Shown here in pieces: positions 25,227 through 33,142 of a stretch of DNA of 64,000 nt; positions within the stretch are counted from its first letter, which is position 1, and every line of letters starts with the position of its first letter. The stretch comes from Roseiconus lacunae (GTDB taxonomy: Bacteria; Planctomycetota; Planctomycetia; Pirellulales; Pirellulaceae), in NCBI RefSeq assembly GCF_008312935.1, contig NZ_VSZO01000011.1, positions 1 through 64,000 of the forward strand. The letters are read 5' to 3'. The translations under genes were made by a program, and so were the position numbers. The notes beneath the pieces are model-generated. The model had not been told where the DNA came from, did no database searches, and saw only the letters and a program-made list of their open reading frames with translations.

Positions 25227-28200
25227 TCACTTCCGATACTTCTTGAAGTTCTCAGCCTGCTCGTAAATTTCTTTGTAGACCTCGTCCCGGTCGACGGGTG
25301 GGTAGCCGTGGTCGGCTAGGACGAGGATGAGATCGACTTTGAGTTCGGCTTTGATGTCATCACGCCTGCTCCAGTCGGTGTATTTGACTTTGTCATCGAC
25401 GACCAGCTTTACGGCTTTGGATAGTTCGATCAGCTTGTCTTCGGGGTAAGTGAAGTCGTACTTGATGGCGAGGGCTTTGAGGATGTCGTAGAAGGCTTTT
25501 TCTTCGAGGTTGATCCCAAGGTCGTCACCGGCATCTAGTTCTCTTTTGAGTTCGCCAATCAAATCGACAATCTCATCTGAGAAGTCATCGAGTACGTCGC
25601 TGACCAGAACGCTTTCTTCATCCCGTTCGTTGTAGCGATCGACCAGTGATTGGAACTTCTTACTGAACTCGATCCCCTTGGAGCGATTTGTCTTTTTGAA
25701 GTCCTCAATGGCCTTGGCCAACAGTTGCTGGAGGATCTTGATCTTCGTGTTCGGCAGCTTGATCTTCTCGATCTTCGCGAGGTAGTCATCGTCGAAGATG
25801 TCGATGCCGTCGACCGTGCCCATAGTGAAGATCTCTTCGACTCCGTCGCTCTTGAGTGCTTCGGCGATCATGTCGCGGACTCGTGCATTCATCTGAGCGG
25901 CGTCGGGGGCGTTACCTTTCGTCAGCTTGTAGACGATCGAGCGAACGGCCATATAGAAGTGAATGTGATCACGCTCGCTCTCGGTTAGGCCCTCGCTGCC
26001 ACAACAAATGTCGTAGGCGGCTTTCATCCGCTGAACCAAAGCCATGAAACGCTTCTCGATCTTGTCCGTAAGCATGACGTATTCGGACGCACGATTGAGG
26101 CAAGCAAGCTGGCTGACAGAATCGCCGTTGAAGTAGTCCGAAGTGTCGAACTTTTGAAATAGCTGGCGAAGCAGGTCCAGGTGGTCTTTCACGGTCACGA
26201 CGGATTGTTGGATGTCCTCGATGTTCCGCTCGTCGGCTTTGTTGTAGTGAGCCATCGCCAGATTCATCTGAGACTTGATGCCGATGTAATCGATCACCAA
26301 CCCTTTTTGCTTCGATTCAAACTTGCGATTCACGCGGGAAATCGTCTGAATCAAGTTGTGCCGTTTGATCGGCTTGTCGATGTAGATGCTATCCAGTTCG
26401 GGCACATCAAATCCGGTGAGCCACATATCGACCACGACCGCAATCTTGAAGTTGGATTTCGCGTCCTTGAACTGGCGTGCAAGTTCTTCGCGATACTCTT
26501 TGCTGCCCAGCAGATCGTACAATTCCTTGTCGTCGTCTTTACCGCGAGTCATGATCATCTTGATCCGCTCCATCGGCTTGATCTTCTTGCGCTCGGCCTC
26601 GGATAGCACAATCCGACCGCCGATTGTCGCTCGGATCTCCGAGCCGTCAGCGTTTTTAGGCGACGCTATCAACTTGGAAAGTTGAGCGACATTGACGCCT
26701 TCGGCGCACTCGCGGACTTCGTTCCACTCCGGACGCAGGGCGATCACTTCTTTGAAGAAGTCCCAGGCGATCTCGCGTTTGCTGCACACGAACATCGCCT
26801 TGCCTTCAACCGTGGCGCCTTCCTCGACTCGTTTTTCGTAGTGAGCCACAAAGTCGGCGGCCAGAGCCTTGATGCGGTCGGGATTGCCCAGGATGGCGTT
26901 CATCTGGGCGGTGGCTTTCTTGCTTTCCTCGATCTGGTAATCACTCGCTCCTTCGTCGGCACAGCGCCCGTAGTAAGCTTCGATCTCCTCCAGCTTCTTG
27001 TTGTCCAGCAATACCTTGGCCGCGCGGCCCTCGTAGACGATTGGCACGGTGATCTCATCCTTCACTGATTCAGACATCGTGTACGAATCGACCACTTCGC
27101 CGAAGACATCCAGCGTGGCATCGATCGGTGTTCCAGTGAAACCGACGTAGGTAGCGTTGGGCAGCGAATCGTGCAGGTACTTGGCAAACCCATAGGTCTT
27201 CTTCACACCTTGTTCAGTGACTTTGACCTTCTGATCCAGTTTGATCTGACTGCGGTGTGCCTCGTCGGAAATGCAGATCACGTTGGAACGTTCAGTCAGC
27301 AACTGAGCGTCTTCGGTAAACTTGTGAATCGTCGTCAGGAATACGCCGCCGCTCTTGCGTCCGGCCAGCAACTCGCGGAGCTTCTCGCGGCTTTCCACGC
27401 TCACGACAGTTTGATCGCCGATGTAGTTCTTGGCGTTGGTGAACTGTTTCGACAGTTGATCGTCCAGATCCGTGCGATCGGTGATCAGCAGGATCGTTGG
27501 GCTCTCAAATTCAAGGCTCTTCATCAACAGCCGCGTCAGGAACAGCATCGTAAAACTCTTGCCGCAGCCGGTGGCCCCAAAGTACGTGCCACCTTTGCCG
27601 TCGCCATCGGGCTTGCGAGCCTTGAGGATGTGTTCATACAACTTGCACGCCGCGTAGAACTGCGGATACCGACAAACGATCTTCACTTCCGCCTTGGAAA
27701 CATCCGGAAAGTAGATGAAGTGCCGGATCACCTGCCGCAAACGTCGCTGGTCAAACAAGCCATGCAGCATCGTATGCAGCGAATTGATGCCGTCTCGCGT
27801 GGCGGATTCTTCGCCTGTGATCTTCTGCCATGTGTAGAAAAACTCGTAGTCCGCAAACAACGAGCCCATCTTGTTGTTCACCCCGTCGCTGATCACGCAC
27901 AAGGCGTTGTACTTCATCAGTTCGGGGATGTCGCGAGCGTACCGGATCGTCAGTTGTTTCCACGCGTCGTGCAAGGTCGCGTTCTCGCGGATCGCACTCT
28001 TAAACTCCAGCACCACCAGCGGCAAACCGTTGATGTAGAGAATCCCATCCGGAATTCGCAGTTCGCGGCCTTTGATCTCCAGTTGGTTGACGATTCGGTA
28101 GATGTTGGTGTCGTCGCCAGGAACCTGGTAGGCAGCAGGAGCCTCGGCTGCGAGCGAAGCTTCTTCGTAGCCGGAGTCGCCAGACTTCGGGCTTTGGACG

Positions 28201-28565
28201 TGGGATGCCTGAACACTGGCGAGTCCAGCTACGTTGTCATAGTCGATCAATTGGATGTAGAGATCCTTCTCGTCGCGGTCTTCGCGTTTGAGCAGGAAGC
28301 CGTCCGAGACCCATTTGCAGAGCGTTTTGTTCGAGTCGTAAAGATCGGCGGCGTTGAGTGCGTCAAGCTGCCGAAGGATCGAATCGATTTCGTTCGCCGT
28401 GATGTTGTCGGCAGCGTAACGCTTGGCCAGATAGTCGCGCAGATCGCTGCGGATCAGGACATCGCCGGGCTCGCGATCGATCTCGGTGCCAAGTGTGTGC
28501 GGATAGCCTTGCTCACCCAGCAGGCGGATGATGGCTTCTTCGAGTTTCGCTTCGGTGAATTTCAC
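25227..28565 (-). CDS. hsdR: Type I restriction enzyme, R (endonuclease/translocase) subunit
   Basis: 1112 residues, full length for an HsdR. Order: N-terminal PD-(D/E)xK nuclease with RIPDGILYINGLPLVVLEFK (about residues 170-190); SF2 translocase with Walker A GATGCGKSFTMLFL (about 330), the DEAH box ISDEAHRSQ and motif III VGFTGTPI; helicase motif VI-like region around IKRHNLIQTISRVNRKF; and a C-terminal helical domain ending in EQAENFKKYRK. It cuts DNA after ATP-driven translocation when bound to HsdM/HsdS. It looks intact, but the partner hsdS is broken. It is the last gene of the minus-strand operon, following palindromic element A. Confidence 0.95.
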   Translation of the reverse strand: MKFTEAKLEEAIIRLLGEQGYPHTLGTEIDREPGDVLIRSDLRDYLAKRYAADNITANEIDSILRQLDALNAADLYDSNKTLCKWVSDGFLLKREDRDEKDLYIQLIDYDNVAGLASVQASHVQSPKSGDSGYEEASLAAEAPAAYQVPGDDTNIYRIVNQLEIKGRELRIPDGILYINGLPLVVLEFKSAIRENATLHDAWKQLTIRYARDIPELMKYNALCVISDGVNNKMGSLFADYEFFYTWQKITGEESATRDGINSLHTMLHGLFDQRRLRQVIRHFIYFPDVSKAEVKIVCRYPQFYAACKLYEHILKARKPDGDGKGGTYFGATGCGKSFTMLFLTRLLMKSLEFESPTILLITDRTDLDDQLSKQFTNAKNYIGDQTVVSVESREKLRELLAGRKSGGVFLTTIHKFTEDAQLLTERSNVICISDEAHRSQIKLDQKVKVTEQGVKKTYGFAKYLHDSLPNATYVGFTGTPIDATLDVFGEVVDSYTMSESVKDEITVPIVYEGRAAKVLLDNKKLEEIEAYYGRCADEGASDYQIEESKKATAQMNAILGNPDRIKALAADFVAHYEKRVEEGATVEGKAMFVCSKREIAWDFFKEVIALRPEWNEVRECAEGVNVAQLSKLIASPKNADGSEIRATIGGRIVLSEAERKKIKPMERIKMIMTRGKDDDKELYDLLGSKEYREELARQFKDAKSNFKIAVVVDMWLTGFDVPELDSIYIDKPIKRHNLIQTISRVNRKFESKQKGLVIDYIGIKSQMNLAMAHYNKADERNIEDIQQSVVTVKDHLDLLRQLFQKFDTSDYFNGDSVSQLACLNRASEYVMLTDKIEKRFMALVQRMKAAYDICCGSEGLTESERDHIHFYMAVRSIVYKLTKGNAPDAAQMNARVRDMIAEALKSDGVEEIFTMGTVDGIDIFDDDYLAKIEKIKLPNTKIKILQQLLAKAIEDFKKTNRSKGIEFSKKFQSLVDRYNERDEESVLVSDVLDDFSDEIVDLIGELKRELDAGDDLGINLEEKAFYDILKALAIKYDFTYPEDKLIELSKAVKLVVDDKVKYTDWSRRDDIKAELKVDLILVLADHGYPPVDRDEVYKEIYEQAENFKKYRK

Positions 28566-28585
28566 GATCGACCTATGTTAATTTC

Positions 28586-28671
28586 AACGCAAAGTCGCGA
28601 AGGCGCAAGGACGCAAAGGGGATGCGCTCGCCGTGAGTGAGTTTTCTTTGCGACTCTGCGTCTCTGCGTTT
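28586..28671. repeat. Palindromic GC-tract element A (between GxxExxY gene and hsdR)
   Basis: Left arm 28586-28621 (built of ACGCAAAG / GCGAAGGCGCAAGG units) and right arm 28645-28671 (TTTGCGACTCTGCGTCTCTG) form an imperfect inverted repeat around a loop of about 23 nt. It abuts the stop codon of the GxxExxY gene. Related to elements B and C. Confidence 0.8.
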
Positions 28672-29052
28672 TCATAATTCATTTACGACACGGTGAATTC
28701 CGTCTTTAACGAGTCTCTCGCCAAAATTGATGACCAGCCCCAGTTTGAGGTTCTTTAACCGCAGGTAAGTCAGAAGCTGGGTGGCGAAGATTGCATTGTA
28801 TTGCGTCACCGCCTTGCATTCGACAATGACGAGGTCGTTGACCAGCAAGTCGATCTTGAGTGGCGTAGCGAGGGTGACGTCTTTGTACTGAATTGGAGAC
28901 GGCACTTGTCGACGGACGTTGCAGCCTTGTTGTGTCAACTCGTAGGCAAGGGCTTCTTCGTAAACGGATTCAAGCAAACCAGGCCCGCCGAGTGTTCGGT
29001 GCACTTCAATGGCAGAAGTGACGATTGTTTTGCTGATCTCGTTTTCGGTCAT
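28672..29052 (-). CDS. GxxExxY protein
   Basis: A 126-residue member of the GxxExxY family. The name motif is GLLESVYEEALAYEL near residue 25, and the rest includes VNDLVIVECKAV and LKLGLVINFGERLVKDGIHR. The fold is PD-(D/E)xK nuclease-like (Asp-Leu...Glu-Cys-Lys), but the biological role is unproven. These small genes are widespread in planctomycetes, cyanobacteria and Bacteroidetes and are often flanked by short palindromes, as here. It lies inside the hsd operon between hsdS and hsdR, with palindromic elements on both sides, so it may have arrived as part of a mobile unit. Confidence 0.9.
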   Translation of the reverse strand: MTENEISKTIVTSAIEVHRTLGGPGLLESVYEEALAYELTQQGCNVRRQVPSPIQYKDVTLATPLKIDLLVNDLVIVECKAVTQYNAIFATQLLTYLRLKNLKLGLVINFGERLVKDGIHRVVNEL

Positions 29053-29078
29053 GTGCTTCTGCTCGGTAATAATTTTTT

Positions 29079-29183
29079 AGCGCAAAGTCGCGAAGGCGCA
29101 AGGACGCAAAGGGGGAGCATTTCTACCTACAGTCTATTCTTTGCGACTTTGCGACTTTGCGCCCTTGCGTCTCTGCGTTTTCT
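29079..29183. repeat. Palindromic GC-tract element B (between hsdS and GxxExxY gene)
   Basis: Left arm 29079-29115 and right arm about 29137-29183, both built of GCGACTTTGCG / CGCAAAGTCGCG units. The right arm holds an extra TTTGCGAC repeat. It could fold into a long hairpin around the 5' side of the GxxExxY gene. Confidence 0.8.
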
Positions 29184-29196
29184 TTGTCCGCCCGCA

Positions 29197-30496
29197 TCAT
29201 ACGTTGTCCGCCACCAGTTTTTCAGCCTCGGGAATACGAAGTTCACCTGAGAGCAGTTTGGGGAGCAGCGTGTCGCGTAGTTTGGCGAGTGACTTGGATT
29301 CACGTTTGAGAGCCGTGATTTTTAAAGTACGCGGTGCCGGATTGGTCGTACTGTTCCAATACCTCTGTTTCATCCGGCAAAGCCAAGAAGTACGTTTCAA
29401 AACATGAGCCTTGAACTCGCTGTCGACCAGACGACCCAACCATATTCGCAACACCATGCGCGCGGAAGTTTTCGTCCCGTACAAGCGCAGCGATGAATGG
29501 CATTCCGACTCCATCCTTTTTCCGCAACACATTGAATTCGGTCGATCCGAACCCAATTTCTCCGTCATCCAAGAAGTCAACAACTCCGGCCTTTCCGTTC
29601 TCAATGCATGGTGTGATTCGAGCCATTAGCACGTCGTTGCTCTCGAACTTTGTACCGCCCGAATACGCCTTCTCAGTGATCCCACCGACCGCAAAGCCAG
29701 ATGTTGGAAGCGCTTTCATGTCTGCGTACTTCGCAACAGTTCCCTTCTTCAAACTAACCGTTGGATTAATCGACATTGAGTCTTTGACGGAAGTTGCCGT
29801 CCATCCCTCAGGGATCCAGCCCATTTCTTCATCGAAGGCGAAGGTGGCGGGGAAGAGGCTGCGGAGGTTCTCTGGGAGTGGCTTTCGCTCGGGGCCGAGG
29901 GCGCGGCGGGTTTCGGCTCGGGCGGCCAGTGGCTCGGGGATGCAGTGGCCAGCGGCCAAGGCATTGTCGATCACCGGATCAAAATCCACAAACCAACTCT
30001 TGAACAACGCCCGCGCCATCGACTCCAGCGTCTCATTCATCCGACGATTCAACTCGATCTTGTCATCAAGCGTCCCGAGGATGTGGGTGATGGCTTGTTG
30101 CGTCGCGGAACTTGGCCACAACACAGGAATTGGGTGAACGTGGTTTCTATTCAGCGTCGGGTTGGCAGCCCCAACATCCATTCGCTTGAGTTCATGAGCA
30201 ATACTCTTAAAGAAGTAATAGACGAATCGAGGACTATTGCCTTTGAAATCCTTGACCCACAAAGTTGTATCGTGAGGCCAGAAATTCTCCTCCACGTAGA
30301 ACACAGTACCCAGAGTCCCCTTTCGCCCAAGTACGACTCCAGGTCCGTCTACTCTTGATCCATTGTGGGAGCTTGACGTTCCACCCGAGGAAAAAACAGG
30401 AACTTCTCCGGGTTACTGTTGCTTCTTGGTTATGTCGAACCCTCTTTGAAGCGTGACTTCTGAACCAATTGTCGAATCTACGAAATCACTCTCCAT
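29197..30496 (-). pseudogene. hsdS: Type I specificity subunit hsdS, disrupted by a stop and a frameshift
   Basis: The gene opens at ATG 30496 (MESDFVDSTIGSEVTLQRGF), overlapping an hsdM-like stop as in normal hsd operons. Codon 28 is TAA (30413-30415), after which the same frame continues in typical HsdS sequence (PGEVPVFSSGGTSSSHNGSR, VLGRKGTLGTVFYVEENFW). The central conserved helix is intact (GTLDDKIELNRRMNETLE, then RALFKSWFVDFDP). Near the end, an A5 run on the coding strand (29319-29323) shifts the frame; with four A it would read YFKITALKRESKSLAKLRDT and continue through LLPKLLSGELRIPEAE to the stop at 29197. Both lesions should abolish a normal S subunit, so sequence recognition by this system is probably lost unless the lesions are assembly errors. 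Confidence 0.88.
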
Positions 30497-30562
30497 AGCC
30501 AAGCACCTCCAGATTTTTCCGGATCGCTTGATCTAGCTTCTCCGCTTGTTCAAACAAATTCA
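30488..30562 (-). pseudogene. Duplicated 3' end of hsdM
   Basis: Read on the minus strand this encodes EQAEKLDQAIRKNLEVLGYG followed by Glu and TGA. It is about 90% identical over 58 bp to the true end of hsdM at 30665-30722. Palindromic element C lies between the two copies. The TGA overlaps the hsdS ATG (ATGGAGAGTGA), the ancestral M/S junction. Confidence 0.8.
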
Positions 30563-30658
30563 AAACGCAAAGACGCGAAGGCGCAGAGGCGCAGAGGCGC
30601 AAAGATTTTGTTCTTGCTGTCTTGCTTTGCGCCTTTGCGACCTTGCGTCTTTGCGTTG
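30563..30658. repeat. Palindromic GC-tract element C (between hsdM and hsdS)
   Basis: Left arm 30563-30604 and right arm about 30623-30658. It has the same ACGCAAAG...CTTTGCGT architecture as elements A and B, with GCGCAGAGGC duplicated in the left arm. It is bracketed by the two copies of the hsdM 3' end. Confidence 0.8.
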
Positions 30659-30662
30659 AAAG

Positions 30663-32255
30663 CTACTCCCCATAACCAAGCACCTCCAGATTCTTCCGGA
30701 TTGCTTGGTCAAGCTTCTCCGCCACTCCCATCTGCTCGTACAGCGTAGCGGTCAAGTCAGCCATCTTCGTCTCAAACGGAATGCCGTCGTCTTCCAGCGG
30801 AGCCGCGCCGACATAGCGTCCCGGTGTGAGGACGTAGTCGTTGGCTTTGATGTCTTCGAGGCCTGCGCTTTTGCAAAAGCCGGGTTTGTCTTCGTACTCG
30901 CCGTCCTTCGATTCGCCTCGCCAAGCGTGATAGGTTCTCGCGATCTCGGCGATGTCGCCTTCGGTCAGCTCTTTGCGCGTGCGGTCCACCATCGTGCCGT
31001 GGTTCCGCGCGTCGATGAACAACGTTTCGCCGTGTCGGGCACGGAGGTCGTTTCCGGACCGGCGGCTAGCGCCTTGCCGCTCACCTTTATTCTTGGTGAT
31101 GAACCACAGGCAAACGGGAATCTGGGTCGTATAGAACAACTGGCCGGGCAGCGCGATCATGCAGTCGATGAGGTCGTTTTCGATCAGCTTCTGGCGTATC
31201 GCTCCTTCGCCGCTGGTGCTGGTGGACATCGAACCGTTTGCGAGCACAAAACCGGCGATGCCATTCTCGGACAGCTTCGACACCATGTGCAGGATCCAGC
31301 CGTAGTTGGCGTTGCCGGTGGGCGGCACTTCGTAACCGCTCCAGCGAGGATCGTCGCTCAGTTCGTCCGCGGCTCGCCACGCTTTCAGGTTGAACGGCGG
31401 ATTGGCCATGATGTAATCCGCCTTCAGATCCGGATGCTGATCCTTGAAGAACGTGTCGGCGGGTACGTCGCCCAGGTTGCCCGAGATTCCACGAATGGCC
31501 AGATTCATCTTGGCCAGCTTGTACGTGGTGCTGGTTTGCTCCTGACCGTAGATCGAGATGTCTTTCTGGTTGCCGCTATGGCTGGTGACAAACTTGACGG
31601 ACTGGACAAACATGCCGCCGCTGCCACAGCAGGGGGCGTAGATCTTGCCGCTGTAAGGCTCGATCATTTCCGCGATCAGGTTGACCACGCACTTGGGCGT
31701 ATAGAACTCGCCGCCCCCTTTGCCTTCGGTCGCGGCGAATTTGCCGAGGAAGTACTCGTAGACGCGGCCGACAACATCCTCTTTGGAATCGGCAATGGTG
31801 TTGATGTTGTTGATGCTGTCGATCAGCGCCGCCAGCTTAGCAACATCGATGCCCATCCGCGAGAAGTAGTTGTCGGGTAGTGCTCCCTTGAGCGATGGAT
31901 TGTTCTTTTCCACGGCATGCAGAGCACTGTCGATGCGAACGGCGATGTCGTCTTGTTTGGCTTGGGCCACGATCGTCGACCAACGCGAGTCTTCTGGCAG
32001 ATAGAAGACGTTCTTCATCGTGTAGAACTCGACCATGTCCACATAGTCGGCCTTGCCGTCGTCGATGATCGTCTGCCGCCGCTCCTCAAATCGATCGCTG
32101 ACGAATTTCAGAAAGATCAGCGAGAGGACAACATGCTTGTACTCCGACGATTCAACCGTGCCGCGCAGCTTGTCGGCGGTGTCCCAAAGCGTTTGTTCAA
32201 ACGACTTCTTCGACTCGGTTGCCTTCTTCTTGGACGCGGTTGATTTCTTTGCCAT
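30663..32255 (-). CDS. hsdM: Type I restriction-modification system methyltransferase subunit
   Basis: 530 residues, N6-adenine methyltransferase HsdM. An N-terminal helical HsdM_N domain (FEQTLWDTADKLRGTVESSE, then VVLSLIFLKFVSDRFEERR) precedes the Rossmann methylase. The SAM-binding motif I is YAPCCGSGGMFVQS and the catalytic motif IV is IMANPPFNLKAW (Asn-Pro-Pro-Phe). The N-terminus has a short Lys-rich start (MAKKSTASKKKATESKKSFE). The C-terminus ends EKLDQAIRKNLEVLGYGE. It is the first gene of the operon and methylates both strands as M2S, needing HsdS, which is broken downstream. Confidence 0.95.
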   Translation of the reverse strand: MAKKSTASKKKATESKKSFEQTLWDTADKLRGTVESSEYKHVVLSLIFLKFVSDRFEERRQTIIDDGKADYVDMVEFYTMKNVFYLPEDSRWSTIVAQAKQDDIAVRIDSALHAVEKNNPSLKGALPDNYFSRMGIDVAKLAALIDSINNINTIADSKEDVVGRVYEYFLGKFAATEGKGGGEFYTPKCVVNLIAEMIEPYSGKIYAPCCGSGGMFVQSVKFVTSHSGNQKDISIYGQEQTSTTYKLAKMNLAIRGISGNLGDVPADTFFKDQHPDLKADYIMANPPFNLKAWRAADELSDDPRWSGYEVPPTGNANYGWILHMVSKLSENGIAGFVLANGSMSTSTSGEGAIRQKLIENDLIDCMIALPGQLFYTTQIPVCLWFITKNKGERQGASRRSGNDLRARHGETLFIDARNHGTMVDRTRKELTEGDIAEIARTYHAWRGESKDGEYEDKPGFCKSAGLEDIKANDYVLTPGRYVGAAPLEDDGIPFETKMADLTATLYEQMGVAEKLDQAIRKNLEVLGYGE

Positions 32256-32622
32256 GCGGGTCGATCGGATAACAGAAAAGACTGAGCTTTGAATACTTGG
32301 ATGAAGGCGAAGAGTTTAGCAATTGGAGTTGTTCTTAACACGACCGGTTGCTCATTCGGCGTGCCCATTCATTGAATTCGGATAGGCAAACATCCAATGA
32401 GACCAGCGCGATTAAGATCGCTTGTGGTTTTACCATTCGGAGGCTGTTACTTGGGCGACGCAGTCAAGCCGGATGCTTGTCTTATTGGGGCGGTTTGCCG
32501 TTTAAAAAGTTTTCGGAATAACTCGAACACAGCGCTGGATGTGTTTCCGAGACAGAGGTAACTGTGTGGTCCCGTTGGCCAACGCGGAATAACGCGAACC
32601 CCAAACAAACGGAAACACGAAC
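32256..32622. other. Divergent intergenic region (hsdM / HARE-HTH gene)
   Basis: 367 bp that should contain the hsd operon promoter and the promoter of the HARE-HTH gene. No further gene is seen. Confidence 0.4.
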
Positions 32623-32994
32623 ATGGCTACGAAGAAGACCGCCGGCACGACCAAGACCGCCCCCGCCAAGAATGCTTCGGCAAAGAAACCGGCCGCCAAG
32701 AAGCAGCCCGCGACCAAGACCGCCAAGACAACCACGGCGAAGAATCCTGCCTCGACGAAAACCGCCAACCAAAAGATGTCGCAGATCGACGCGGCCTTGG
32801 CGGTTTTAAAAAAGGCCCGCAAACCCATGTCTTGCAGAGAGATGGTCGAAGCGATGGCCAAACAAAAGCTTTGGACTTCCCCAGGCGGCAAGACACCGGA
32901 CGCGACTCTCTACGCCGCGATCCTCCGCGACCTGCGAAAGGGCACCGACACGCGCTTCAAGAAGGCAGCGTCCGGCCGGTTCACGATGAAATAG
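32623..32994 (+). CDS. Histone H1-like tail fused to a HARE-HTH (winged-helix) domain
   Basis: 123 residues. Residues 1-50 are a Lys/Ala/Thr/Pro-rich disordered tail (AKNASAKKPAAKKQPATKTA) like bacterial H1-type proteins. Residues 51-123 are a HARE-HTH domain: MSQIDAALAVLKKARKPMSC, REMVEAMAKQKLWTS, then TPDATLYAAILRDLRKG and the closing wing with FKKAASGRF. HARE-HTH is known from HB1, ASXL and restriction endonucleases and is thought to bind DNA, perhaps modified DNA. The protein is probably a small nucleoid-associated factor. It sits next to the type I system but on the opposite strand, so a functional link is only suggested. Confidence 0.85.
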   Translation: MATKKTAGTTKTAPAKNASAKKPAAKKQPATKTAKTTTAKNPASTKTANQKMSQIDAALAVLKKARKPMSCREMVEAMAKQKLWTSPGGKTPDATLYAAILRDLRKGTDTRFKKAASGRFTMK

Positions 32995-33028
32995 GCCGTA
33001 GGGTGAATGCCCGCTGAATGGCGTGCGC

Positions 33029-33084
33029 GTAGTGGACGAGGTAACGAGTCCCTCACGTTCAGGACTCATGGCTTCGTCCACTAC
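33029..33084. repeat. 23-bp imperfect inverted repeat
   Basis: Arms 33029-33051 and 33062-33084 (GTAGTGGACGA...GAGTCC and its near-complement) enclose a 10-nt loop, with an outer CCGTAG/CTACGG match. It lies between the convergent HARE-HTH and DUF4432 genes. Without a T-run it is not a classical terminator. Confidence 0.7.
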
Positions 33085-33142
33085 CGCCTACGGTCTCGCT
33101 AGTTCTACGAAGAAAACTTGCCGTTGCAAACTTCGCAGTAAC

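Noticed and set aside
27171-28640. 489-codon open frame on the plus strand
   Set aside because: Antisense to hsdR with mirrored codon-position bias; no protein family features.
30705-31880. 391-codon open frame on the plus strand
   Set aside because: Antisense to hsdM, which has all catalytic motifs.
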